Assembly: GCA_943371535.1 (NCBI GenBank)
Contig: CALRVE020000013.1
Coordinates: 20,677 to 84,676, forward strand
DNA from: UBA1930 sp943371535
GTDB taxonomy: Bacteria; Bacteroidota; Bacteroidia; Chitinophagales; Chitinophagaceae
DNA: 64,000 bases
Direction: 5' to 3'
Shown here: positions 34,872-42,265 of the stretch, piece after piece
Position numbering within the stretch: the stretch's first letter is position 1
Layout of the letters: every line of letters starts with the position of its first letter
Notes under the pieces: model-generated
Told to the model about the DNA's origin: nothing
The model's database searches: none
The model's input: only the letters and a program-made list of their open reading frames with translations
Translations under genes and position numbers: made by a program

Positions 34872-35189
34872 TTAATACTTTAACTCTTGAGCATTTTCTA
34901 CATCGATGGATTGATGACTACGATATAAATTAATGATAATGGCAATTGCAACAGCAGCTTCTGCAGCAGCAATGGCAATAATGAACAGTGTAAAAAACAA
35001 ACCATCCATTTGATTGGGCCATACATATTTATTGAATGCAATGAAATTTAGGTTTACGCTATTCAAAACAAGTTCTATACTCATGAGCATGGTAATTAAA
35101 TTTCTTCTTGTTAAGAATCCATATACACCAATGAAAAACAGAGCTGCACTAATGAATAAAATATGATATAGTCCGGGTGTTAACATCAT
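34872..35189 (-). CDS. nuoK: NADH-quinone oxidoreductase subunit K
   Basis: A 105-residue three-helix membrane subunit. GVYGFLTRRNLITMLMSIELVLNSVNLNFI contains the conserved helix-2 glutamate of the proton path, and FFTLFIIAIAAAEAAVAIAI carries the second. The length is normal. Its start codon overlaps the nuoJ stop by four bases. Confidence 0.96.
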   Translation of the reverse strand: MMLTPGLYHILFISAALFFIGVYGFLTRRNLITMLMSIELVLNSVNLNFIAFNKYVWPNQMDGLFFTLFIIAIAAAEAAVAIAIIINLYRSHQSIDVENAQELKY

Positions 35190-35701
35190 TTTGATTCGGA
35201 TTTACTTTTTAATGCAATAACAATGCAACCAATCATTGCAGCCAATAATAAAATACTTACTACTTCAAAAGGCAATGCATAACCACCGTTTTTTGTTTGG
35301 AGCATTTGTTCCCCAATTTTTGCTACTGTTACATTATTGGGTATTTCATTTACTAGAAATTGATGTTGATATACTTGTAGCATACATAATGCAAAACCAC
35401 AAAAAGTTGCTAGTGCAGCAAATAATTTTCGACCAATTGTTTGAACTGGTAATTCTTCACCTGCTTGTTGAGTAAGAAAAATAGAGAAGATAATCAGTAC
35501 TACAATTCCACCTACATATACTACAATTTGTACAGCAGCAATAAACTGATAATCGAGCCAGAAATAAATACCTGCAACGCCAATTAAAGTGAATAATAAA
35601 TATACTGCTGCTCTAAATATTTGTCTGGTAGTTACACTAAGTATTGCACTACCTAATACCAAAGCAGTTAATAAATAAAATATGATGGTTGATCCGTTCA
35701 C
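35186..35701 (-). CDS. nuoJ: NADH-quinone oxidoreductase subunit J
   Basis: A 171-residue membrane subunit with five helices. The signature VYLLFTLIGVAGIYFWLDYQFIAAVQIVVYVGGIVVLIIF (about residues 33-72) includes the pi-bulge helix 3 that gates proton coupling. It overlaps nuoK and is separated from nuoI by a 109-base repeat-filled spacer. Confidence 0.95.
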   Translation of the reverse strand: MNGSTIIFYLLTALVLGSAILSVTTRQIFRAAVYLLFTLIGVAGIYFWLDYQFIAAVQIVVYVGGIVVLIIFSIFLTQQAGEELPVQTIGRKLFAALATFCGFALCMLQVYQHQFLVNEIPNNVTVAKIGEQMLQTKNGGYALPFEVVSILLLAAMIGCIVIALKSKSESK

Positions 35702-35733
35702 TTAATTATTTTTTCTTTTTTACAATTCATTTT

Positions 35734-35806
35734 GCCACTAAGTTTCTAAGGCACTAAAAAACTTTATTCATATTGAACTTTGTGTCTTTGCGTCTTTGTG
35801 GTTCAA
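35734..35806. repeat. CCAC...GTGG spacer element (nuoI-nuoJ)
   Basis: The left end TTTGCCACTAAG and the right end CTTTGTGGTTCAA are imperfect inverted repeats. The core TTTGTGTCTTTGCGTCTTTG is a three-fold variation of one heptad-like unit. Confidence 0.65.
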
Positions 35807-35810
35807 TCTT

Positions 35811-36287
35811 TTATTCAACACCTTCCATAATTTTTGAATCAGGAAAGTTTAATACTTTGGTTAATTGACTTCTATCATACACACTGTGTTCAAATGTTTG
35901 TGCCATTTTAATGGCATCACTAGGACAAGCCACAATACATAAATTACACATGGTACATAGTTCTAAATGATACACTAATTTGTCAATGGCTTTCTTTTTC
36001 TTTCCTTCAGCATTCACTTCAAATTTGGTAATTACTTTAATGGTTCCATTGGGGCAAGCCAATTCACATGCAGTACAGCCGGTGCAACGATGTTCATTGG
36101 TTTCGTTGTGGGGCATTACTACTTCTCCTTTGAAACGTTCAGGCAATACCAATGTGTCTCTATTGTCTGGATATTGTTCAGTTATTATTTCTTTGTGGTG
36201 CGTAAAATAATAGAAGGTTCTACGCATACCTATAGCAAGCGATTTTACTGCACTTAGAACTTCTTTTATGTAATTTGTTATAAACAT
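35811..36287 (-). CDS. nuoI: NADH-quinone oxidoreductase subunit I
   Basis: A 158-residue ferredoxin-like subunit with two [4Fe-4S] motifs. The first is Cys68, 71 and 74 with Cys78 (RCTGCTACELACP). The second is Cys111, 114 and 117 with Cys121 (CTMCNLCIVACP). It relays electrons along the peripheral arm towards the quinone site. An amphipathic N-terminus docks on the membrane arm. The long spacer before it, towards nuoH, holds several repeats. Confidence 0.95.
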   Translation of the reverse strand: MFITNYIKEVLSAVKSLAIGMRRTFYYFTHHKEIITEQYPDNRDTLVLPERFKGEVVMPHNETNEHRCTGCTACELACPNGTIKVITKFEVNAEGKKKKAIDKLVYHLELCTMCNLCIVACPSDAIKMAQTFEHSVYDRSQLTKVLNFPDSKIMEGVE

Positions 36288-36330
36288 ACCTTTAATCCCT
36301 AAAGGAAAATTTAGTTTATTGTTAATAATT

Positions 36331-36348
36331 AGCTTTTTTAAAAAAGCT
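36331..36348. repeat. Perfect 18-base palindrome
   Basis: AGCTTTTTTAAAAAAGCT in the nuoH-nuoI spacer. It could be a weak terminator-like hairpin or part of the adjoining inverted-repeat element. Confidence 0.6.
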
Positions 36349-36350
36349 GA

Positions 36351-36440
36351 GTAAAGAACTATCAGTACAAGTGTGCGATACTTCGACTACGCTCAGTACA
36401 GGCTATACTAAAGCAATATAGTAGTACAAAAGTTCTTTAC
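36351..36440. repeat. 90-base inverted-repeat element
   Basis: The element is bounded by perfect 10-base inverted repeats GTAAAGAACT (36351-36360) and AGTTCTTTAC (36431-36440). The middle contains TTCGACTACGCTCAGTACAG, a string often met in Bacteroidota spacers. It has no open frame, like a miniature element. Confidence 0.65.
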
Positions 36441-36456
36441 ACAAAAATTCTCAATG

Positions 36457-36502
36457 CCTTTACCTTTTACCTTTTGCCTTATTCCCCTTTAGGGGATAGG
36501 GG
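36457..36502. repeat. CCTTTTACC repeat plus GGGG palindrome
   Basis: Tandem CCTTTTACC-type units (36457-36487) run into TCCCCTTTAGGGGA (36483-36496) and GATAGGGG, ending at the nuoH stop codon. The CCTTTTACC units match the DNA that encodes the lptE signal peptide. Confidence 0.65.
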
Positions 36503-37579
36503 CTAAAAATGCCAACCCAATATTGCTATTGCTGCTGCCAACAATAAATTAATCATGCTAATGGGTAATAAATATTTCCATTCTAAGTTTAAGAGTTGAT
36601 CAATTCTTAAACGTGGAAAAGTCCACCTAAACCACATGATTAAAAATATCAAGAAGAACGTTTTTCCAAAGAACCAAATGCTCGATGGAATATAATCCAT
36701 TACATGATTGAATGCTTGCCAATTGCCAATATGAAAAGGCATCCAACCGCCTAAAAACAGTGTTGCACCTACTGCACAGCCTATAAATACATTGATATAT
36801 TCTGATAAAAAGAATAAGGCGAATTTCATTCCTGAATATTCTGTATGAAAGCCTGCTGTTAATTCTGATTCAGCTTCTACTAAATCAAAAGGTGCTCTAT
36901 TGGTTTCGGCTGTTGTGGCTATGATGAAAATAATAAATGCAATGGCAACAGGAATATGACCTTTAAAAATCCACCAACCTGTGGCTTGTGATTGTACAAT
37001 TTCAGACATTTGTAAACTACCAGTTAATACAATTACAGCCAATATAGAAAGCCCTGCACTAAGTTCATAACTTACAATTTGTGCTCCACTACGCATGGCA
37101 CCCATTAAAGAATATTTGTTGTTACTACTCCAGCCTGCTACTAAAATACTTATGACCATAATGGAACTTACTGATGTTATGTAGAGTACCCCAATGTTCA
37201 TATCCCATAGCTGAAAGTCTTTTGCAAATGCTATTGGAGCCATTAAAAGCATGGCAACAATCATAGCAATAAAAGGGGCGAAGTTGAATAAAAATTTATC
37301 GGCTCCATTGGGTGTTAAACCTTCTTTCATGAGTAGTTTAACAGTATCGGCCAATGATTGCATCATTCCTTTAGGGCCAACTCTATTGGGACCTAAACGA
37401 ATTTGCATCCATGCAGCAACCTTGCGTTCCATTAAAACCAATACCAATCCTAATATAGCAAATAAGCTAATGACTGCAATACCTGCAAGTACCATTTCAA
37501 CCACTAAAGTCCATGTAGGATTTAAGTGTTGGCTTAACCATTCATGAATAAAGTTTGCTATGTTTGAAAAACTCCACAT
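36503..37579 (-). CDS. nuoH: NADH-quinone oxidoreductase subunit H
   Basis: A 358-residue eight-helix membrane subunit that forms the quinone chamber together with NuoB and NuoD. ERKVAAWMQIRLGPNRVGPKG (about residues 51-71), AETNRAPFDLVEAESELTAGFHTEYSGMKFALFF and RWTFPRLRIDQLL are family signatures. It lies only 81 bases after nuoD, at the position where nuoE, nuoF and nuoG stand in 14-gene operons. Confidence 0.96.
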   Translation of the reverse strand: MWSFSNIANFIHEWLSQHLNPTWTLVVEMVLAGIAVISLFAILGLVLVLMERKVAAWMQIRLGPNRVGPKGMMQSLADTVKLLMKEGLTPNGADKFLFNFAPFIAMIVAMLLMAPIAFAKDFQLWDMNIGVLYITSVSSIMVISILVAGWSSNNKYSLMGAMRSGAQIVSYELSAGLSILAVIVLTGSLQMSEIVQSQATGWWIFKGHIPVAIAFIIFIIATTAETNRAPFDLVEAESELTAGFHTEYSGMKFALFFLSEYINVFIGCAVGATLFLGGWMPFHIGNWQAFNHVMDYIPSSIWFFGKTFFLIFLIMWFRWTFPRLRIDQLLNLEWKYLLPISMINLLLAAAIAILGWHF

Positions 37580-37586
37580 ATAATAA

Positions 37587-37657
37587 TTTTGAATGTTGAA
37601 TTTTGAATGTTCAATTATTGCTCATTCAAAATTTATCATTTATAATTCAACATTGTG
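37587..37657. repeat. AT-rich repeat at the nuoD-nuoH junction
   Basis: Units of TTGAATGTTGAATT and their reverse complements (ATTCAAAATTT, AATTCAACATT) give an imperfect hairpin that fills the whole spacer where nuoE-F-G would be expected. Confidence 0.6.
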
Positions 37658-37660
37658 CTT

Positions 37661-38776
37661 CTACCTATCAATATCCGGTATCACCAAATCCAATGTTCCC
37701 ATCATGGCAATTAGATCTCCTAACTTACTTCCACGAGCCATATGATCTAATGCTGAAAGATTTGAAAAGCCTGGTGAACGAAATTTAATTCTATAAGGTG
37801 TTGTACCTCCTTCACTTACAATGTAAACACCAAATTCTCCACGAGCAGTTTCAACTTTTTGATAAAATTCTCCCTTCGGTAATTTCAATACTGCTTTTGT
37901 TTTTGCTTGAAATTCTCCTTCTGGAATATTATCTAATAATTGTTCTATAATTTTAATCGATTGTTGCATTTCTCTTAATCGTACCATATAACGTGCAAAA
38001 GAATCGCAGCCTGTTTCTAATACTTCTTCAAAATCAAGTTGATCATAAATTTCGTAAGGATATACTTTTCTAACATCGCAACTCACTCCACTGCCTCTTA
38101 ATGCTGGTCCACTCATGCCATAAGAAATAGCATCTTCTGGAGAGATTATGCCAATTCCTTTCATACGATTTTGAAAGATGATATTGCCCGTTACCAATTC
38201 ATCGTATTCGTGAATTTTGCTTTTGTATAATTTCAAAAATGTTTTAACTCTGTTTTGAAAGTTTGGATGTATGTCTTGCATTACACCACCAGGAACCATA
38301 TAGTTCATGGTTAAACGTGCACCACAGGTTTCTTCCATAATGTCATTGATACTTTCTCTTTCTCTAAATGCATGGAAGAAAGGAGTAAATGCTCCTAAAT
38401 CCATTGCCATTGCTCCCCACCACAATTCATGTGAAGCAATACGAGTAAGTTCATCCATTAAAACCCTTATCACCTGTGCCCTTGCAGGCACTTCAATTTG
38501 CATGGCTTTTTCAACTGTTAAAGCACAAGCATGATTGTTGATGTGAGAAGACAGATAATCCATTCTACTTGTAACATAAATGAATTGTCTGTAGGTTAAG
38601 CTCTCACACATTTTTTCTATAGAACGATGTATATATCCTAAATGTGGTTCAATTTTTTTGATGGTTTCGCCATTGAGTGTTACAACAAGATGCAGCACAC
38701 CATGCGTAGCAGGGTGTTGAGGCCCTATATTGATAATGATGTCGCCATCTGCTGTTTTGCCAATTTCTTCAACCAT
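37661..38776 (-). CDS. nuoD: NADH-quinone oxidoreductase subunit D
   Basis: A 371-residue 49-kDa-type subunit. NIGPQHPATHGVLHLVVTLNGE (about residues 16-37) forms part of the quinone site, and MNYMVPGGV, GPALRGSGVSCDVRK and the C-terminal PDIDR are conserved. The four nickel-site cysteines of ancestral hydrogenases are absent, as expected. It starts two bases after nuoC as a separate protein, not a NuoCD fusion. Confidence 0.96.
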   Translation of the reverse strand: MVEEIGKTADGDIIINIGPQHPATHGVLHLVVTLNGETIKKIEPHLGYIHRSIEKMCESLTYRQFIYVTSRMDYLSSHINNHACALTVEKAMQIEVPARAQVIRVLMDELTRIASHELWWGAMAMDLGAFTPFFHAFRERESINDIMEETCGARLTMNYMVPGGVMQDIHPNFQNRVKTFLKLYKSKIHEYDELVTGNIIFQNRMKGIGIISPEDAISYGMSGPALRGSGVSCDVRKVYPYEIYDQLDFEEVLETGCDSFARYMVRLREMQQSIKIIEQLLDNIPEGEFQAKTKAVLKLPKGEFYQKVETARGEFGVYIVSEGGTTPYRIKFRSPGFSNLSALDHMARGSKLGDLIAMMGTLDLVIPDIDR

Positions 38777-38778
38777 GT

Positions 38779-39252
38779 TTACAATTTGATCATGTTAATA
38801 GGGTCTTCAAAATCTTTTCTCAACGGATTTTTGCCTTCCCATCCATCGGGTAATATCAATAAACGCAAGTCTGGGTGGTTCAAAAAGTTTACGCCAAACA
38901 TTTCATATACTTCTCTTTCATGAAACTCTGCTGTTCTCCAAATATGCGATACTGTTTCTATTTCAGGATGCTTAGTATCTAGCTTAGATTTAATTACAAT
39001 GTTGTGCCTGTATTTTGTGGATGTTAAGTGATACACCATTGTTAAATGGGTTTTCCAATCGATACAAGTTAAACAGAAAAGACTATTGAATAATAAAGAT
39101 TCATCACGACGTAAGTGTTCTGCCAACAAAACCCAATCCTTAGCATCAATGTTTACGTTGAGCCACCCGATAGCTATCGGGTCACCACCTTCTTCAAAAG
39201 TAGCTGTGGCAAGTAGTTGATTAGTTTTTATTTTTAAATCCTCGTTAGTCAT
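38779..39252 (-). CDS. nuoC: NADH-quinone oxidoreductase subunit C with palindrome-encoded insert
   Basis: A 157-residue 30-kDa-type subunit. The C-terminal half carries the signature TAEFHEREVYEMFGVNFLNHPDLRLLILPDGWEGKNPLRKDF. Near the N-terminus the residues DPIAIGW (about 24-30) are encoded by a perfect 18-base palindrome at 39165-39182. This looks like a repeat inserted without changing the frame. The protein is otherwise normal and is coupled to nuoD by a two-base gap. Confidence 0.93.
   Translation of the reverse strand: MTNEDLKIKTNQLLATATFEEGGDPIAIGWLNVNIDAKDWVLLAEHLRRDESLLFNSLFCLTCIDWKTHLTMVYHLTSTKYRHNIVIKSKLDTKHPEIETVSHIWRTAEFHEREVYEMFGVNFLNHPDLRLLILPDGWEGKNPLRKDFEDPINMIKL
39165..39182. 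repeat. Perfect 18-base palindrome within nuoC
   Basis: ACCCGATAGCTATCGGGT, GC-rich compared with the surrounding codons. As far as I recall, the same palindrome is a common dispersed string in Bacteroidota genomes. Confidence 0.75.
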
Positions 39253-39265
39253 TGTATCATTTTTT

Positions 39266-39360
39266 CACGCAACGAACGCAACGTTTGTTTGGTTATTCTA
39301 TTAATAGCTCATTCAATATTTCTAAGCTCACTAATATTATTGTATTCACGAACGCAACGA
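39266..39360. repeat. ACGAACGCAACG repeats between nuoB and nuoC
   Basis: CACGCAACGAACGCAACG at 39266-39283 and CACGAACGCAACG at 39347-39359 are near-identical direct copies on either side of AT-rich DNA. The spacer (39253-39414) has no gene. Confidence 0.6.
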
Positions 39361-39398
39361 AAAATTCTAAAGAATTTTACATGTAATCTATCTTTATC

Positions 39399-39441
39399 CC
39401 AAACCTTCAACCATTTACCTTACACCCTCCACCTTTAATCC
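39399..39441. repeat. CCTTCAACC-type repeat forming the nuoB C-terminus
   Basis: Units of CCTTCAACC, CATTTACCTTAC and ACCCTCCACC run through the nuoB stop codon (39415-39417). The last residues of NuoB (LKVEGVR) are read from this repeat. The complementary string occurs at 47060-47092. Confidence 0.5.
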
Positions 39442-39969
39442 TTCTTTTATCTGTTCCCTAGTTTGTCCACTTTTAATTTTTTCTTGTAACGCAATCAATG
39501 CATGTAATAAAGCTTCTGGTCTTGGTGGGCAACCTGCAACATACACATCTACAGGAATCACATGGTCGGCACCTTTAACAACAGAATAAGTATTGTAGAA
39601 AAATGGTCCACCACTTATGGCACATGCACCCATGGCAATTACATATTTGGGGTCGGCCATTTGATCGTATAATCTTTTTAAAACAGGAGCCATTTTATTA
39701 ACGATTGTTCCTGCAATAATGATTACATCGGCTTGTCGTGGTGAAGCTCTAGCTACTTCAAAACCAAACCTTGAGAAATCATATTTAGCACCAGCCACCG
39801 ACATATATTCTATACCACAACAACTAGTTGCAAAAGTTAATGGCCATAACGAATTGGAACGAGCCCAATTAATTATATCGTCTAACTTACTCAGCATTAT
39901 ACCACCTCCTGGTGTTTCATGTACTTGCCCAGGAAAAGTAGAACTGCTATGTGATTGATTTATTTCCAT
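39415..39969 (-). CDS. nuoB: NADH-quinone oxidoreductase subunit B
   Basis: A 184-residue subunit holding the terminal N2 [4Fe-4S] cluster: the adjacent Cys50-Cys51 (FATSCCGIEYM), then the Cys of MGACAISGGPF and the Cys of VAGCPPRPE. A much longer open frame runs back to 40161 inside nuoA, but the ATG at 39969 gives the normal length and overlaps the nuoA stop by 10 bases. The last few residues come from a dispersed repeat. Confidence 0.95.
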   Translation of the reverse strand: MEINQSHSSSTFPGQVHETPGGGIMLSKLDDIINWARSNSLWPLTFATSCCGIEYMSVAGAKYDFSRFGFEVARASPRQADVIIIAGTIVNKMAPVLKRLYDQMADPKYVIAMGACAISGGPFFYNTYSVVKGADHVIPVDVYVAGCPPRPEALLHALIALQEKIKSGQTREQIKEGLKVEGVR

Positions 39970-40310
39970 TCGAGTGCTCCTTTTTTGTGTGCATATAAAA
40001 ATCCTAAGAAAAGTATAAAAAAGAAAATCACGATTTCTACAAATGCAAGCCAACCAACGTTTTTGGCTACTACAGCCCAAGGATAAAGGAATACCAGCTC
40101 TACATCGAAGATTAAAAAAATAAGGGCAAATAAATAGTAACCAACATTCATTTGAATCCAAGTTTTACCTTGAGTTGGAATACCACATTCGTAAGGTTCA
40201 CCTTTTTGCTTATTGGTGCTTCCTTTCAATAAAATTTTTGAAATTAAAATAGCTATGCTAGAAAAAGCAATGGCTGCAATCGTTAGAACAATTAGCGATG
40301 AGACTCCCAT
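39960..40310 (-). CDS. nuoA: NADH-quinone oxidoreductase subunit A
   Basis: A 116-residue three-helix membrane subunit. It has the conserved KGEPYECGIPTQGKTWIQMNVGYYLFALIFLIFDVELVFLYPW, whose loop reaches the quinone site and whose helix contains the key acidic residues. It opens the operon. The ATG at 40310 (MGVSSLIV) is preferred to the TTG at 40316. A TAAGTTTG -7 box lies 18-25 bases upstream. Confidence 0.95.
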   Translation of the reverse strand: MGVSSLIVLTIAAIAFSSIAILISKILLKGSTNKQKGEPYECGIPTQGKTWIQMNVGYYLFALIFLIFDVELVFLYPWAVVAKNVGWLAFVEIVIFFFILFLGFLYAHKKGALEWK

Positions 40311-40327
40311 ACGCAATTAATTTGAAA

Positions 40328-40335
40328 CAAACTTA
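40328..40335 (-). promoter_or_regulatory. -7 promoter element for the complex I operon
   Basis: On the minus strand the sequence is TAAGTTTG (TAnnTTTG), placing the start just before nuoA. The -33 TTG is not clear. Confidence 0.5.
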
Positions 40336-40456
40336 CAACAATCTGTTTAACGAAACATGATAGTTATCAACAGTTTTTTATGTTATGAATCATGAAACTT
40401 GGGTATGAAAATGTACGTACTTCGTACTTTTTTGGCAGGCTATAATCGCCGTAATG

Positions 40457-40663
40457 CTATAAAATACTGATATAAAGTTGTTCTACTTTTTTTCTTGCCC
40501 AAGGAGTTTTACGTAAAAATTTCAAGCTTGATTGTATGCTTGGATTACTATTGAAACAATTGATGTTGATAATGTTGCCCAATTCTTCCCAACCAAAGTG
40601 ATTAACTAAATGATGTAAAATGGCTTCTAATGTTTTACCATGTAAAGGATCTTTATGTTCCAT
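40457..40663 (-). CDS. VF530 family DNA-binding protein (DUF2132)
   Basis: A 68-residue protein of the VF530 family. DPLHGKTLEAILHHLVNHFGWEELG, NCFNSNPSIQSSLKFLRKTPWARKKVE and LYISIL are the whole family signature. Structures of relatives show a helical DNA-binding fold. The biological role is unknown. It stands between the nuoA promoter and the L,D-transpeptidase-like gene. Confidence 0.88.
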   Translation of the reverse strand: MEHKDPLHGKTLEAILHHLVNHFGWEELGNIININCFNSNPSIQSSLKFLRKTPWARKKVEQLYISIL

Positions 40664-40684
40664 AATTTCAATTCTTTTATTTTT

Positions 40685-41830
40685 TTAATCAATTTCTACC
40701 ACCAATAAATATCCATTTCCTCCTCCTGCTTTTTGTAATGCATCAATCCACTGCTGTTGTGCACTGTAGGTTCTTGTTCCTTTTTTGTTCCATAATTCAG
40801 GACTACACAAACAACCTAAGCTAGGTGTATTGGGAAGATATATTTCCTTCTTATAATATTGTTGATTAATGGTTGTACCATGTGCAATGATTTCACTTCT
40901 GCCTAATTTACCTGCATAAAAACTATGCCATAGATGTTCATTTTCTGAAAAAGGGTAGAGTAGTTTTTTGTAAGCCAAATGAGCATCGCTTATTGTAGAA
41001 TTAAAGAAAGAATCATTGCTAATTTCAAATGGCATACTCATTTGTAAATTGGTGGTTGGTCCAATAAATTTATTATCGCTAATAGCAAAGCCATTCAATT
41101 TATATAAGCCTTGTGGAGTATTACCATTGGTTAAATAATAGGGCAAATTTGTAATAGAACGTGCTAGTTGTGGCACTTTAAATACACTGCCATCGGCATT
41201 TGTCAACCATTTATGTTGTTGAGTTCTAATCATTAAATAACCAGGAATATTTCTATTGCTATGCTGAAAACTTATTACCAATAACTGATTGGTTAAAAAA
41301 TTACTATTCAAAAAATCATCTTCTTTTAAATTGTTTAAATCTTTGTTTTTTTCTTTTTGATAGAAAAATAATTGAGCACTATCAACCGTATAAATTGGTG
41401 TAGATGGAAGAATATTCGAAGCTTTTAAATACTCTAATGCCATTGCTTTCACTTTTGGATTGGCTAAGTTTTGCCAAAGGGTTGCTATTTCTTTATTAAA
41501 CTTGAATAAGTAATTCGTGTATAACATTTCAAAAAATGCTCTTTGATATTGTGGTGGTGTACTTGTTATAATTTTCAATTGGTTTATAATTACTTTTTGC
41601 ATTTTTTTAGGCTTGTATAGCATGAGTTCCATTGCCCAAAAAGCTTGTTCATATTGTTGATAAGTGCTTTCATTTAATGGTAGAAGTATAGTGGCTTCAA
41701 TTTGTTGTGTTAGCTTTTTGGTTAGTTTTTTTCGTTCAATTGCATTGGCAAATTCAGTATTTACTTGTGCATGTAACGCACTGCAAATAATTAAATAGAA
41801 GAAAGAATGGATTATTTTTTTATAATTCAT
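40685..41830 (-). CDS. Exported L,D-transpeptidase-like protein
   Basis: A 381-residue protein with a signal peptide (MNYKKIIHSFFYLIICSALHAQ). The C-terminal part holds IIAHGTTINQ, about 18 residues, then TPSLGCLCSPE. This resembles the HG ... S-x-GC arrangement of YkuD-type L,D-transpeptidases that cross-link peptidoglycan, though the spacing and the CLC sequence are unusual. The helical middle has no recognised domain. The frame runs upstream to 41959, but the ATG at 41830 starts the signal peptide. The assignment is tentative. Confidence 0.6.
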   Translation of the reverse strand: MNYKKIIHSFFYLIICSALHAQVNTEFANAIERKKLTKKLTQQIEATILLPLNESTYQQYEQAFWAMELMLYKPKKMQKVIINQLKIITSTPPQYQRAFFEMLYTNYLFKFNKEIATLWQNLANPKVKAMALEYLKASNILPSTPIYTVDSAQLFFYQKEKNKDLNNLKEDDFLNSNFLTNQLLVISFQHSNRNIPGYLMIRTQQHKWLTNADGSVFKVPQLARSITNLPYYLTNGNTPQGLYKLNGFAISDNKFIGPTTNLQMSMPFEISNDSFFNSTISDAHLAYKKLLYPFSENEHLWHSFYAGKLGRSEIIAHGTTINQQYYKKEIYLPNTPSLGCLCSPELWNKKGTRTYSAQQQWIDALQKAGGGNGYLLVVEID

Positions 41831-42265
41831 TTTACTGAATATGAGTTTGAGTAAAATTAAGGTTGAATGATTGGTATGGGTTATTTGTCTAAAATAAAAA
41901 GTAGTCAATTTTATTTTTTTCCACTTTTGTCTTGACACAAAAGTGGAGCAAAAAGTCAAGGCTTCATGAAAAAAGCTAAAAATTTCCTTCTTTGCTAAAG
42001 AAAAACTAGCCTAAGCAAGAGAATAAAGCTAAACTATTGTTCGACTTACAAGTAATAGAATATTTTTCTACTTTATCTCATTGGTTTTTCTTTTTAACGA
42101 CAAACAAAGAAATTTTCTTAACGCATTTTTCATGAGGCCGTTTTGCAGCGATTATGTGTAATATTTAAATCGAGTGTTTTAGTTTGAATCTTAGATTTTG
42201 TTTAAAAAAATAATGGGTATTTATATTGCTATTTATAAGAGGAAAGATTGGACGTATGTAATAAG
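41831..42265. other. Spacer with two hairpin elements
   Basis: 435 bases without a supported gene. A 10-base-pair hairpin lies at 41921-41946 (CCACTTTTGT / ACAAAAGTGG around CTTGAC), a long imperfect hairpin at 41962-42137 (listed separately), and AT-rich DNA with GTTTTGCAGCGATTATGTG to the right. Confidence 0.6.
41962..42137. repeat. Long imperfect inverted repeat (about 176 bases)
   Basis: The outer arms TTCATGAAAAAAGC ... CTTCTTTG (41963-41994) pair with CAAAGAAATTTTC ... TTTTTCATGA (from 42104). Further in, AAAGAAAAAC (41997-42006) pairs with GTTTTTCTTT (42084-42093), and GAGAATAAAG (42019-42028) with CTTTATCTC (42071-42079). No open frame is inside. It may be a miniature mobile element or a structured RNA. 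Confidence 0.6.

Noticed and set aside
37603..37788. 61-residue plus-strand frame over the nuoD-nuoH junction
   Set aside because: It is composed of repeat sequence and the antisense of nuoD, with no homology signs.
39970..40161. Long N-terminal extension of NuoB
   Set aside because: It lies inside the nuoA coding region in another frame and has no resemblance to NuoB. The ATG at 39969 gives the normal protein.
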